Below are positions 46,376-58,544 of a stretch of DNA of 64,000 nt, piece by piece. Position numbers and translations under genes: made by a program. The first letter of the stretch is position 1. Each line of letters starts with the position of its first letter. Source of the DNA: Liolophura sinensis (taxonomy: Eukaryota; Mollusca; Polyplacophora; Chitonida; Chitonidae); contig NC_088302.1 of NCBI RefSeq assembly GCF_032854445.1, positions 29,605,979 through 29,669,978 on the forward strand. Direction: 5' to 3'. The notes under the pieces were generated by a model. The model was not told the origin of the DNA and made no database searches. It saw only the letters and a list, made by a program, of their open reading frames with translations.

Positions 46376-46600
46376 ACAATTACAAGCTGGCTCAGTGACC
46401 TCATGTGCTGGCATCGCTGATAGATGTTTGACCAATACGGTCGTCGGTTCGAATTCATCTCTTGATGATTTTGCCGTAGACATGTTAGGATTGTCAAACA
46501 ACGGTGGTTTACACCGAGCACTCAGGTTTCCTCCGTCTATTAACCTGAACGTCTAAGTGAAACATTCTGCTGTATGGCATTAAAAAGTAATGAAATGTAT
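46376..46600 (+). repeat. SINE-D copy (tRNA-like head, separate body)
   Basis: A head-like GCTGGCTCAGTGACCTCATG is followed by the B-box phrase CGTCGGTTCGAATTCATCTC. Then comes the body GTGGTTTACACCGAGCACTC + AGGTTTCCTCC, and a 3' end with TAAGTGAAACATTCTGCTGT + ATGGCATTAAAAAG. That 3' end resembles the SINE-A tail (TAAGTGAAATATTCTTGAGT + ACGGCGTAAAAC). The body matches the fragment at 28876. Confidence 0.6.
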
Positions 46601-48370
46601 TAATAATCAAGCAATGCTAAAATAATTGTCCTATTTCAATATAATTTCACTATCGTATTGTTTTACGCGTCATTAGGGTTGAAAGAAAACGTTTCGCGTT
46701 TTCTGAGAAGTGGGAAAGTGGATGGGTAACTAGTGGACGAACAGACGTGGGTGGCAATAGTGGATCAAACCGTACAAGATGTAATGTTGTTGAAGGAGCG
46801 AATGGAAGATAGAATAGCAGAGGAAGAGACTTATAGCCCAGTTTTCAAGAGCAGTGCACTGAAAGAGTAACTGATGAGAAAATAGTGGGCAAATAATGAG
46901 AACAAAGTGTTGGACAGGCATACGATAGACTGATTGAAGAGCAGTCAGTAACTGTGTTATATTTAATCTGAGAAAACGGGTTTAACCCAGTCAGACAACC
47001 AACATCACATATACTTGTCGGTAAACAACGGCTGTTGTGGTAGTAATCAGTATTGCAGTTGGAGATATGGCAACTTTATTGCATTGGGGAAATGAAGAAA
47101 ATAGTACCTATTCCAGCCTTCGCATTAACAGAACAGCAGCAGAAGATACGGCACATATACATTGCTTTAACTTTACGGAACAAACCTGACTTGTAAAAGA
47201 ACCACCTTATATATAAAAGATTCGCTATATGAAACAAAAACACTCTAGTCGTTGCTGTCCTACTGTTTCCACCAAGATCACGGCAACAACGTCCTCTCCC
47301 GACCACTTAAGCTTTCCATCTCCGTCCTAACATTTACACAACCTGAATCTTGTTCATAATAAAGCAAGATCGCAAGAAAAGCCAGAGAGGACAAACCGAT
47401 GGAGGTCAGAGGTTATCGCTGTGTACATAGCTCATTCATTGGTCGGGGTTTGCAGCCCGGTGGAGTCCCTTGCAATAGTATGAGATTTCACAATATTTTG
47501 ATAAGCTCTTCAAATCTGGAATCTTTTACCATATAATATTTGAGGTAACGAGTGGATGGCAATCGATGAGGGCGATGCGCTGGGATAGGAATCCGGCATA
47601 ACCCTCCTGGAGCAAGACAATTTCTTATTGTTCTCACTAGGGAATTTCAGTGAAAGAGGTTCTGTAATTGAATGCGCCAAAATTATGATGTCTCCCGGGC
47701 CTGGGGCCTCAACAACGTTATTTCCTTTTTCAGATGAAATAAAGGCGAGGCGGAATATTTTTCTCCGCGAGTCGGTCATCCTGGCAGAAGAAGCCCGCAG
47801 AAATATCCCCGCGCAAATAACGGGCGCTTGATTTAATTTTCACGTCCCTAATCGCGTCACGAATGGACCTGGGTTCGTTATCCCAGGGATGAAACTGACA
47901 ACCAACACGGCTCGAGTTTTTTTTTTTCTCTCGTCTACTGCAAATAAAACCATATGGTTCTCCGAATGCCAGTTGAGTGTTTCTTTAGCAATCAGTTTCT
48001 TTTGTCTAAGGCAAAAACACTGATCTGTGTAGCCAATCAGCTGACAACTTTGCTATTCTATTCAACCATTGGTCACGATCACGTCCTGTAATCTCTGTGA
48101 TTGTAAAGTCTTAAAATCTTTATCGTTACATACCAAATCTTCGTCCGCCTCAAATTTGCTTTTAGTATGTGAAAAACAATCATCGATAGTTCAGGGCTAA
48201 TCAAGTAAATGTTCCTAATGTTAGTGGCTAGTTATAAGCTATCTGCACCTCGCAAATATATAAGTATATTTTATACACATTTTTATAGACAAAGACCTTG
48301 AATCATAAGAAGGTTTTAAATGTTGTTTGCTTTTTTCTCAGCAGAATTCACTTGATTTGGTGATAATACG
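46601..48370. other. Intergenic; GC-richer patch 47380-47900, no gene recognised
   Basis: Overlapping frames on both strands (47510-47779 minus, 47628-47831 plus) share the GC-richer patch, which argues against either being coding. No domain was recognised. The remainder is AT-rich. Confidence 0.35.
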
Positions 48371-49400
48371 CGTTACTTGTTCGGTATGCACACGTTATCT
48401 GTTAAGTATGTACCGTTATCTATCCGTCATATACATGTCATCTGTTCGGTATCACACATACAATTGTTACCTGTCCGGTACATGCACATTATCTGTTCGA
48501 TATGTACACATTACTTGTCCGGTATGTAAACGTTACCTATCCGGTATATACACGTCATCTGCTCGGTATGTGCACGTTGTCTGACTGGTATGTACATATT
48601 GCATGTACATGTCCAGAATGTGCACGCTGTCTGAGTTGAACGTACGCATTACATGTACATGTTGGGCTTTTGCACGCTGTCTGACTGGTACGTACACAGT
48701 ACATGTCCATGTTTGGCATTTGCACACTGTATGACTGGTACGTATATATTACATGTGCACGTACGGTATGTGTACAATGTCTGACTGGTACGTACACAGT
48801 ACATGTACATGTCGGCATTTGCACGCTGCCTGAGTGGTACGCACACATTACATGTACAAGTCCGGGCATTTGCAACGCTGTCCGACTGGTACGTACACAT
48901 TACATGTACATGTCCGGTATGTGCACGCTGTCTGACTGGTACGTACACACTACATGTACATGTCCGGTATGTGCACGCTGTTGATTGGTACGTCCCACAT
49001 TATATGTACTTGTCGGTTATGTGCACGCTGTCTGACTGGTACGTACACATTACATGTACATGTCCGGTATGTGCACGCTGTCAGACTGGTACGTACACAC
49101 TACATGTCGATGTCCGGCATTTGCACGCTGTCTGACTGGTACGTACACATTACATTTACATGGTCGGCATTTGCACGCTGTCTGACTGGTACGTACACAG
49201 GACATGCACATGTTCGGCATTGGCACGTTGTCTGACAGGTACGTACACATTACATGTGTATGCCCGGTATGTGCATGTTGTCTAAGTGATAAGTGCACAT
49301 TACATGTATTTGTCGGGTATGTGCACGATTGTCTGGCTGATACATACACATTACATGTACATATCCGGTATGTGAAAGTTCTTTGTCCGGTAATTCCACG
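48371..49400 (+). repeat. 22-bp minisatellite maturing into a 50-bp (22+28) higher-order array
   Basis: The left edge (48371-48590) consists of 22-bp monomers such as CATTACTTGTCCGGTATGTA + AA. From about 48600 onward the pattern is a 50-bp dimer: CGCTGTCTGACTGGTACGTA + CA (22) followed by CATTACATGTACATGTCCGG + TATGTGCA (28). The 28-bp half carries about 6 extra bases (an ATGTAC-type expansion). The right edge (after 49320) decays again. Long frames on both strands, rich in Tyr, Cys, Thr and His, come from the repeat period. Confidence 0.93.
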
Positions 49401-50349
49401 TGCACATCGGGCAACAAGAGCCGCCTTAATAAACATGTCGGTATGATTGATGATTTCATAACAGTAAACAAGGTAGTTTATACGTGTGTGTACTTACGGA
49501 TAGCTGGCAACCGTTCAGGACAATTTTGCTTTGTGGAATGCGGCACAGTTAATTTATCTATCATGATAGAATGCTTGGTCAATTCGGCCTTTTCCGTTAG
49601 ACGACATATTCTCGTGTATGACAGATACGGACGATGTAACAAACGACGTGTTCGATGATATCTAGTATAGGCAATCTGTCAGGTCCCCAAGCTTGGCTTA
49701 CCATGCGTCTAAATCAGTCATCAACAAACAAATTGTTGATGGAATCTTTTGCTGGTACAACTTAGTTTGAATGGTTTTGTTCTGTTCAGCTAAATTATCA
49801 ATATTTTAAATGACTCAAACGCGACAAATGTGTAAGGTTCTACATAAGTCGCTCGACCACTTATAAGCGATTCTTCTCTAACTGGCAGTCTTCAATGCCC
49901 TCCAGCTATTGGATTTCGGGATAACAGTAGCTGTCAATGACAGACCGGAATAGCCCCTGTAACTTGACAGTGGTCGAGGCTTCTCGATTTAGTTAGATAA
50001 TTGGCAAATCTGAGAAGAGTTACAGTCTTTAGAAACAAATCCACTACGCCTTTATTCAAATTGATTCTGACAAAGCCAGTACTTCTGCTATAGTGTCGAC
50101 GACGTCGGTTTCAAGCTAGCAGCGATTCAAATGACACGAACAGATGTTCACACCAGATATTTGGACGATGGTAATTGGTTGTTCACTGTTACGTACATGC
50201 TACACCATTTCAGATCACGGTTCCTGGTATGTTTCGAAGTTTTAAAACGTCCGGCCATCAAATCGGTGTCGAGCTGGAAACAGTTGAGAAGGACCGTCCA
50301 ATATGGCAGGCGCGAAAGAACATATACCTGTCTACGTTTTAAACATATG
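49401..50349. other. Intergenic; nothing recognisable
   Basis: Unique sequence without repeats or a convincing coding frame. Confidence 0.4.
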
Positions 50350-50460
50350 CATTACCACTAGGAATAAAACCGCAACTGAGGTAAATTGAGACCATTGCCA
50401 ATTATCACACTCTTGTCATTGCTCTGGGTTTACACTCTACATTGTTATGTTTCATATAAA
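50350..50460 (+). repeat. REP-A copy (partial)
   Basis: GAATAAAACCGCAACTGAGG + TAAATTGAGACCATTGCCAA, then TATCACACTCTTGTCATTGC + TCTGGGTTTACACTCTACAT, is the central to 3' portion of REP-A. The 5' part is not clearly present. Confidence 0.75.
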
Positions 50461-51289
50461 CAATTGCCTAAAAAGGAGAATGTATAATAAATCTACTTTC
50501 CACATAATGACGAAATTACGGCGATATCAGCAACATCTGCCTTATGCGCTGTTCTGCTGTTCCTGTAAGTCCCGTTAGGTTGCACAACAATCTCTTTAGG
50601 AATTATACTTCTTTTTCAAACGGCATAAGTCGGTTTTTTTCTCCTTGGATAGGAAGTTGTACAGTTTTTGGATGGAATAAAAACAGGTGAATAAAGCCGC
50701 CGTCCGTTATTTTTTCACTTTTGATCAGACAAAGACTGATTTACCTTCAGCTGGAACTTACCCAAATGTTGATCATACACAATACGTAAACAGCCTTGAG
50801 CTATTGCTAGCGGATGTAATCAGTTACCTGACAAGCTGCGTCAGTGAATTTGCTGAGCAGTCAGATGGACAGACAGATAATCCTAATGCGAATACAAAAA
50901 ATCACTAATAGTCATCCCTGAAGGTGACATTTGACAAATCCTTCCAACTGTAAAGCTTATCGCCGGTGAAGCATTTTGATATCACCCACACATGATCTGT
51001 CAGAAAATATATCAAGCTACACATCATTTTATATCTATCGGCGCATTATGATCAGTCCACGAGCTGCACACCAACATGTGGGGATCGATTACCATTTGGT
51101 CGAGAATATTATCGATACTGACAAATCATTTTCCGCTATTGATAATTTTCCATTAAATGTTAACTTGGCACCCATAGCAACAAAACGGTTCACGATGTCA
51201 CAGAGTTTGGAAAGTCGTGTTATTTTTAGTTTAACTTTCTTAATTATATTGATTTATCTATTTTACGTCATTGCAAGACTATGTATTGA
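50461..51289. other. Intergenic; nothing recognisable
   Basis: Unique. The plus-strand frame at 50976-51311 (111 codons) ends in one hydrophobic segment (VIFSLTFLIILIYLFYVIA) but lacks any other support. Confidence 0.35.
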
Positions 51290-51480
51290 AAGAACACAGC
51301 ACAGAGAATAAAACCAGAACGCGACGACGGTGTTATAGTCCGGCCTCTTAAGTCAGTTTTCTCGAGGTTTTATTTGAATTGATTAAAGATGTAGCAACTT
51401 ACACGTCTTGTACTACGGCGGCGTAAGCAGAACGTTGCCAAAAATATGTAACGATCCATGTTTATTGTCATTGATTAGGT
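51290..51480 (-). repeat. REP-A copy
   Basis: The sequence AGAGAATAAAACCAGAACGC + GACGACGGTGTTATAG, then CGGCCTCTTAAGTCAGTTTT and GATGTAGCAACTTACACGTC, parallels the copy at 57190-57430 in order and orientation. It follows the 51.0-51.3 kb open frame directly. Confidence 0.65.
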
Positions 51481-51594
51481 GTCAGTCATCTGGAAATACT
51501 CGATATAGTTTAATCTCATTACATCTGATAAACAATCGTAGTAAAACAATGCAAAGTCAATAGGTTTTGGGGATTCTTACTACACCAGCAAACT

Positions 51595-51815
51595 TCTTGT
51601 TTATACAGGAATACAATACAAATGATCACAGAATAAAAAAGTAAACGACAGCAGCGACAACAGTTTGGTTGTTGGAAAATTATGACAAGAAACTGGAGAA
51701 ATCTTGTCAGCTTACTTAATTCGTTTTTTTGAACTGTTCATGTAGACACCTAAAATATCAGCACAAGCAGAATGAAATTTAAAAACAAATACATATTATT
51801 GCAATTTATTGCAAT
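51595..51815 (-). repeat. REP-A copy (diverged)
   Basis: CAGAATAAAAAAGTAAACGA + CAGCAGCGACAACAGTTTGG, then TCTTGTCAGCTTACTTAATT, GAACTGTTCATGTAGACACC and ATTGCAATTTATTGCAATAG line up with the copy at 57190-57430, including the ATTGCAATTTATT block at the far end. Confidence 0.7.
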
Positions 51816-51825
51816 AGAATAGGAC

Positions 51826-51885
51826 ATGCTGGCTTCTTCTTCGGTCGTACGAGGATAGGTCTGGCAACAACCTCACCCCGTCCAT
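51826..51885 (+). repeat. SINE-A fragment (mid body)
   Basis: CATGCTGGCTTCTTCTTCGG + TCGTACGAGGATAGGTCTGG + CAACAACCT matches the middle of SINE-A (CATGCTGGCTTCCTCTCCGG region). Head and tail are missing. Confidence 0.7.
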
Positions 51886-52766
51886 GGACCCATAAAGAGA
51901 TAATTATAGTTAATATCAGTCAGCCTTACCCCCCCCCCCCCCCTTCCTTCCTCAAAGATGTCATATATGTAAATTTACTTGACCTACGACCAAATCAACC
52001 GCAACAGACTGTCTCAGTGGATATCTATGACGAAAACACCAGACACGGCGTCCCAGTGATTCACAGTATACTATCACCTGGGTACACTAGCACTATTTTT
52101 AGTTTTTGTGTCTATTTGCGATTTTCAAACCTTAGGCATTGCCAGACTCTGGACTGAACTCACGCCCTCTGTCACATAAAGTTTATATTAATGGTGTCAT
52201 ACAATACATGCTAGTGCTGCACACTTCGGCTTCAATGGGAAGTTTTGTTTGCGGTATACATGGGCACTTTGATGCCTTACTAATTTCAAGCTGATAGCGT
52301 CGCTTCATCGCCTTATAAATATAAGTAAACGAACTATCACAATGTCTTTTTTTCCAATGGCACCAATATATTCACACAAATTACAACCTTTTCGTTGTCT
52401 CTTCTCCCGTAAATCATCACATGTCATTGTCACTTGTAAATTCTCGTGCACATGGTCATGGCAGTGTCAGGTACTTGCTTTATATACGCCAAATACCGTA
52501 TTAAAAAGTGAAAGCGTCTTGCTCAGGATTTGTCCAAAGTTGGTGGTAAAAACCCAATCCGGCGAAAATGTCGTCTGATTTTCGATCCACTGAAAGTCTG
52601 AGAAGAAAATCCCTGAGACTTCACATAAATTACGGACTTTCCAAGAGAATCATCAGGAGACTATCTGGATATTACTAGAAGAGGTACGAGAGCAATGTTT
52701 GTCAGAATAATCCTCTGCCATAAAAACCGATCTTGGTTTTGGACATTACGAAATGGTTTTGTGACA
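51886..52766. other. Intergenic; poly-C run, nothing else
   Basis: A long C run at about 51930-51946 is the only notable feature. The frame at 52342-52578 has no domain. Confidence 0.4.
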
Positions 52767-52907
52767 ATGAACTCACTATTGTTTTTGTGGGCGTCTCTTA
52801 TTGTGCTTGGTGCTTTCTGCCAGCCAAGATCCCCGGCCCCTGATGGCCGATCAATCTTAGGAGCAGCATTAGTGCGGGACGTGAACCGGATTACATTGCT
52901 TTTCTAA
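52767..52907 (+). CDS. Possible small secreted peptide precursor (46 aa)
   Basis: From ATG at 52767 (A at -3) the frame reads MNSLLFLWASLIVLGAFC, a textbook-looking signal peptide, then QPRSPAPDGRSILGAALVRD + VNRITLLF and a stop. If cleaved after Cys18, the mature chain would start with Gln and contain a Gly-Arg that could act as an amidation and processing site. A GTGAAC near 52879 could be a splice donor, in which case this is only a first exon. No family was recognised. In AT-rich DNA such short hydrophobic frames also arise by chance. The frame is open further upstream to an ATG at 52695, which would bury the signal sequence. Confidence 0.2.
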   Translation: MNSLLFLWASLIVLGAFCQPRSPAPDGRSILGAALVRDVNRITLLF

Positions 52908-55070
52908 CTGTTTGCTCGACGAGAGCTTTTCTCAAACTCGCCAAAATACACACTTTTGATAATGGTGCCGATACATCAGTGTAACCGACTCAGTCATGCA
53001 AGCTACTGAAGATGGGAGCTGATTCCCACAGTCAGCTCGCTCTGGTATAGCAACGCCGAACGCACGCTATCTAGCGCTGGACACGGGCAAAAAAAAAATG
53101 ATAGGAAATATAATGAGAGGCTGAATAAAAATGGATGAGACAGCAGAAATCCCGATTTCTTCCCGTAATAGGTTTCGTCACGCATCTTGCCACCTCTTCC
53201 TTGAACCACACATTAACCCTCTCTTAACTTAATATAGAGTTCCTCCTGGGGTGAAGTCCTGTGAAATGTTACATTTTTTGTTGAAATTTTCATTTTGGTT
53301 CCTTATTATAAGGATTAACGGGAGCCTTTTGTCCGATCCTCCGCCTAAATGATCACTTAGTGAGGAGTGAACTGCTCTGCCCCGAGGCCAATTTTCTGTA
53401 TGTATACATATAAATGACGAGCATCATCACCAGAGCATAGGTATTACCAGGAAAGACTACCCTATGTTATCATCTAGCTAACTGGCTGCCGATTGCAAAG
53501 AAGATTTAAAACTGATACTGAAAATGAAACATTACAGGGGAGACAACTCCTATGTATGTATTACTCCAGTCGTTTTTCACCCATGTCGTTGCCGCCAGGT
53601 TTAGCCCACACTGTGTAGTGCCTTTGGAAGCGTGTATCAGTGCTGACAAAGGCCTAAAATTTACATATTTCATTCTCAAAAAAAACGTGTTAGTACGTTT
53701 CCGTTGCTTTCTTCTGTTGTGGTTTAAAACATACAAATGTCGAAACAGATACTTTTATAACACAATGGAAATACAGCTTACATCTGTAAAAAAATGGAGA
53801 TACCGCTTACATCTATCTTACATCGTAAGTCTATCATCCAACAATCTTTACATCACCCAGAAAGACGCTTGGATGAATCGATGGATAGATTGATTGTTTA
53901 AAGTCATACTTAAAACTCACTCTATGTCAGCCTTGTAGTTAAAACCTCGTCTATGAAGTTGTTTTCAGCATTTTGACAGCGGATGAAATAATCATATTGG
54001 GTTTAATAATTTCAGTGTGTATGCATATTTGTATTAGCACGCAACATTTGGACAATATTTTGCAACATTCTATAAAAAACACCAGGTAACATTTTCCCTG
54101 TTCAAAAATACTTGAGCAGCTATCGAATACCCAAGCGTTATATACCAAATTATTCATAATGCACGAATATTCATAATGCGATTGTTTTAGGTTTTTCCTA
54201 AAGTTTTACAGAGCTTGATATGACATGCCATAATGTACACATTACAGTCGAAGGGGGAACAGCGCCCGCAACAAGTGGGTACAAATGAAATACTAGTTTG
54301 TTCTTCTCGGTAAAACGCCACTGTTTCTCTACAGATCTGTTGAAAAGGCTCCCCAAAAATTATACACTATATGATCCATGCAATGTAACAGAAGAGAAGT
54401 ACAAGGTTATTTTTAATACAGACTAGAACCGGCTTATTGTAGACGGGAAACGTTGAGCGATCACAACAATAACTCGTGCATCTTACTTTTCCCCAAAGAG
54501 AGATAATATATTGGAAGATTGTGCATGGAAACTCTGCAACAGAATCAGCCCGTAGGTTCCATATAGAGTATATGACAACAATCGCCAAATTATGCCTGTC
54601 AGTATAACAAGATGAATATATCATATGAGGACTTTTTTGTCCACACCCATACAGTATCTTAAATAAGGCACAGCAAAACCTATTTCATAAAACCACACGC
54701 ACTACAAATAGTAACAAAAAAGAGATTAGCCCATTAATTATATCTACATACATAATTCATATAAAGGATAATGTTCAGACACATACATGCTATAGTTTAT
54801 TTGATACATGTTCCACATAACCATTACAGTAATAATACACAACTTAACATGATTATAAACACATATGAATGCCTTCATAAATTATTACTGGAGTTCCTCA
54901 AACAAAACGTTCACCTACACTAGAAGGAGCAATAAAGCCACATGTATATACCAACTGGAAATCCATGTTTTTTCCTCATGATTCATTTGGACTGCATGCC
55001 TCCAGAAAATAATACGATGAATATCATGTTCAGAGTGAAGACCAAAATATTCAAATTTATAAAGAAAACA
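52908..55070. other. Intergenic; nothing recognisable
   Basis: This is unique, AT-rich sequence. Frames at 53552-53893 (plus) and 54367-54624 (minus) have no domains. Confidence 0.4.
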
Positions 55071-55636
55071 TTCAAAGGGCATATCCTGAAAGTATCACTC
55101 CGCATCAGATGTACACTAAGCTGTGTCAAATATAGTAAGAGTTCTTGTATCCCATGGTAAACGTTGCAAGGGCATATCCTGAAAGTATCACTCCCCATCA
55201 GATGTACACTAAGCTGTGTCAAAAATAGTAAGAGTTCTTGTAACTCATGGTAAACGTTGAAAGGGCATATCCTGAAAGTATCACTCCCCATCAGATGTAC
55301 ACTAAGCTGTGTCAAAAATAGTAAGAGTTCTTGTATCTCATGGTAAACGTTGCAAGGGCATATCCTGAAAGTATCACTCCCCATCAGATGTACACTAAGC
55401 TGTGTCAAAAATAGTAAGAGTTCTTGTATCTCATGGTAAACGTTGCAAGGGCATATCCTGAAAGTATCACTCCCCATCAGATGTACACTAAGCTGTGTCA
55501 AAAATAGTAAGAGTTCTTGTAACTCATGGTAAACGTTGAAAGGGCATATCCTGAAAGTATCACTCCCCATCAGATGTACACTAAGCTGTGTCAAAAATAG
55601 TAAGAGTTCTTGTATCTCATGGTAAACGTTGCAAAG
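55071..55636 (-). repeat. 93-bp minisatellite (six units) with an open frame on the minus strand
   Basis: Six units of exactly 93 bp begin AAGGGCATATCCTGAAAGTA and include CATCAGATGTACACTAAGCT. Because 93 is a multiple of three, the minus strand stays open through the whole array (ORF 54983-55594, 203 codons). It gives a 31-residue repeat, LTQLSVHLMGSDTFRICPCN + VYHEIQELLLF. The few differences between units change amino acids (C/F, I/L, E/G) rather than staying silent, so there is no sign of protein-level selection. Unit variants (GCAAGG or GAAAGG start; ATCTCATGG or AACTCATGG end) recur in an order suggesting a three-unit duplication. Confidence 0.92.
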
Positions 55637-57189
55637 GGGCCAGCAAATTTTGAGTGAGCTGTTATATACCTACATACATCGATTTGGGAGAATTGCTATT
55701 GAAGAGTCTATAAAAATGTATCTGGTAATGTTGAAAACAAACATTCAGCTATTAAGATCAATTATATTAATCACATCAACGTGTTTCATTTTCATTCTTA
55801 CCAGCAGTCGAAGTGTCAGCTTTATAATATCCACATAACATTAAATACAGTCCGCCAGCCGATTGTGAGTTGCACTGACAACAGCCTGTTACCCAAAGCC
55901 AGTGAAACTAGCGATCGAGCCCATGACTTGTGTTTTAAAAAAGTATCACCGGCAAAAATAAATAAGGCTTGAATTACATTGAATTTGTCTGGGTTCCCGT
56001 TCCTAGGCTTCAAGGTACGGCACGCTGTACATTGTGTATCACGCATTGAATAATCTCGAAATTATCTGTAAAGTATAGCGATTGTTTTCTGCTACCTGTG
56101 TTGTACACATAGAGAAGCCTCACATGCCTGCAGGGATTTACCGCTGTGACGTCACAAGGTCAGCGATGGCTCCATGGCAGTGGAGTAGATTTTCTCATGT
56201 TTGATGACCAAATTCGGCCCTTTTTTCTTCCTGATCGACATTTTAAACAATCAAAATGAATTTATGGGACGTCAGCCTATCCATCTACATGTAGTTTGGA
56301 AGGCTCAGCGCTGAGGATCTACTCAAAAGTCCAAAAATATATCAGATGATCTTTAAATGAAACTTTGAATGCATATACAGCCCCTAGCGCCGGTTAAATG
56401 AAATTACACACTGTTATCACGCATAGCAAAACAGATTCTGGACACTCCAGCCATATTTACTTACACGAGAGTTATATTCATTTAAATTTAAGAAAAATTT
56501 AAGAAAATTTAAGAAACTTCAAGAAACGGGCCACATTTAAATAAAGCAAGCATCATCTTTAAAGTCATCATATTTGGATGTTTCAAATTTTTGAAACCAT
56601 CATGTATACAAGTGAACAATACTCTTATGTATGCATGGTGTTAGAAATAAGTAAATAAATTACGTAATTAATTAATTAATTAACCACCAAGGCAATAGAC
56701 TTTAACGCTTCAGAAACTTGATAGAGAATATAGTATATACCAAATGTACCAATACAATTAAGACCACTCCTAAAATCTTTAGACAAAAATTTCTAAACTT
56801 AAAAGAAGCCAAGAGATTTAAATGATCAATATTTATGCATGCAATAATCTTTTTAACATGGGGATGGACAGACAATTCAATTTAAAAGATCTTATCCTGA
56901 AAACTATCCTTTGTTCCTGAAAATGAACTGTATATCTATTTGCTTGAATTAAAATAGACTACATAATATTTAGAATATTATTGTTTACAGTTATTTTCTA
57001 TTACAAGTTTAAAAATTGATAGATTTACCTGAATGATGTATAAAAATAGATAAACGGTGGAAAGCTTTTGTATACTATGCGAATCTTCAGTTCGCGTATC
57101 AATGAAATTGAAGAGACGCTTTCGCTACATGAGTGAGGGGCAGAATTCCTTGTGGAGTTATGTCCCTTTATCAATCCTTTATTATATAA
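55637..57189. other. Intergenic; AT-rich, nothing recognisable
   Basis: Unique sequence with an AATT/ATTA run near 56660-56690. No gene signal was seen. Confidence 0.4.
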
Positions 57190-57430
57190 TAAGACGTACA
57201 GAATAGAGAAAAAAACAGTAGTAGCGACGACAGTGTGTTAGCTGGTAAATGGTCTACACGATACCGGTGAAATATGTCCTCTTGTCAGTTTACCTCAGTC
57301 AGTGTTTTATTCTAACTGCTCATGTAAATGCATAAACAGTAGCAAATTACACGCCACCAAGCACCATGGTTTAAGCAGAATTAGATAAAAAAAATGCAGT
57401 GATATTAATTGCAATTTATTAGACGTCACT
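57190..57430 (-). repeat. REP-A copy, nearly complete
   Basis: In plus-strand order: CAGAATAGAGAAAAAAACAG, TAGTAGCGACGACAGTGTGT, GTCCTCTTGTCAGTTTACCT, CAGTGTTTTATTCTAACTGC, TCATGTAAATGCATAAACAG, TAGCAAATTACACGCCACCA, GCACCATGGTTTAAGCAGAA and ATTGCAATTTATT. This is the reverse complement of the copy at 41935-42172 along its whole length. Confidence 0.82.
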
Positions 57431-57589
57431 GGTAATGTAAGAAGAAAGTTCATCTAAACCAGCCTTAACTTCATGTATTTTAGTCGAATAATTTCGCAAC
57501 ACTGCTGTCGCATATTGCCATACCTGTAATGGTAAGCACATAAGTATATAAGTTCACCTCTTGTTTTAGTTCGTATGCTTTATTCAAAA
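57431..57589. other. Intergenic spacer; nothing recognisable
   Basis: Short unique spacer between a REP-A copy and a SINE-B copy. Confidence 0.4.
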
Positions 57590-57905
57590 TCAGCACCGCT
57601 TCGGGTCGGGTCAAAGCTAAGAATTTAAAAATTGTACTTGTTGCTGCCTCACTTGGCGCTCAGAACTGAGAGGCTAGAGGAAGGAAACAGAACTGGTTTT
57701 CCCGGTGTCAGTATAATGAGACTGGGTGGGGTGTTGTGCCTGGTGTCTTCGGCATGATACTTCAGTGGTGACAGCACTTTCGCGGCATGGACTCGCCCTG
57801 TTACAAGAAGACACATTACATGTACGCACAGCTAATGCCTCCTCGTCGTCATATGACTGAAAACTTGTGAAGTATAGCTTTAAACCCCAAGCATACATAT
57901 TTTCC
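57590..57905 (+). repeat. SINE-B copy
   Basis: It contains GCTTCGGGTCGGGTCAAAGC, CTTGGCGCTCAGAACTGAGA, GAGACTGGGTGGGGTGTTGT, CATGGACTCGCCCTGTTACA, CTCGTCGTCATATGACTGAA and TTTAAACCCCAAGCATACAT. The head before the B box is lost. This and 1900-2241 agree closely over the body. Confidence 0.87.
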
Positions 57906-58544
57906 AATTAATGTACTTGTACATTACGTTCAGCAAAACAACATATACAAGAGGAACAAATGTGTCACAATCTACACCAGCTTAGCATTTTGACTTATTA
58001 TCTACTAAAGGCTTGGCGGTACAACTGTATTTCATAAAATGCACTTTTAGAAAGAGAATAAAACGTTGTGATAAGAAGACAAGAAAGCGAATAACCGTGA
58101 CCATTCACCAGTTGTCTCACGATCGTCGCTCATGTTACTTTGCTCTCTATGTTGTGGTGTAGTGTATGAGACAGATTATGCTGTTTTTCCCCCTTTTCAT
58201 ACGGTCTCTATGATCGGTTAATGCTTCAAGAATCATTGGATTCTTAGATGTATTATTATTTGTTTCCACTAACTTTAAATATAATAAAGATAAGCCGGAA
58301 AACTGTGTGGTGATTCCAACAAAAAGGCGTTCAGATTAACAAATACAACGTACAAGAAGCTAGTGCACTTGTCATCAAATCAGATATTTCTGTGTAAAGT
58401 GTCAACCTATTGAAAACCCTTTGTCAATAATGGCAAGATCAATTTGCAAAGAGCGTTCAACACAAATCATCATAGACCTAAGAAAGTACATAATTAGAAC
58501 GAATTCAAGAGAAAGGAAGAAAAACAACATGAATCAAATTGCAT
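57906..58544. other. Intergenic with a weak REP-A-like stretch
   Basis: At 58040-58165 phrases such as AGAGAATAAAACGTTGTGAT and GATCGTCGCTCATGTTACTT + TGCTCTCTATGTTG loosely follow REP-A order, a possible very old copy. The rest is unique. Confidence 0.35.

Noticed and set aside
48533-49436. Long Cys/Thr/Tyr-rich frames on both strands, up to 128 codons
   Set aside because: They come from the 50-bp array, are open in several frames at once, and have no start, signal peptide or flanking coding sequence.
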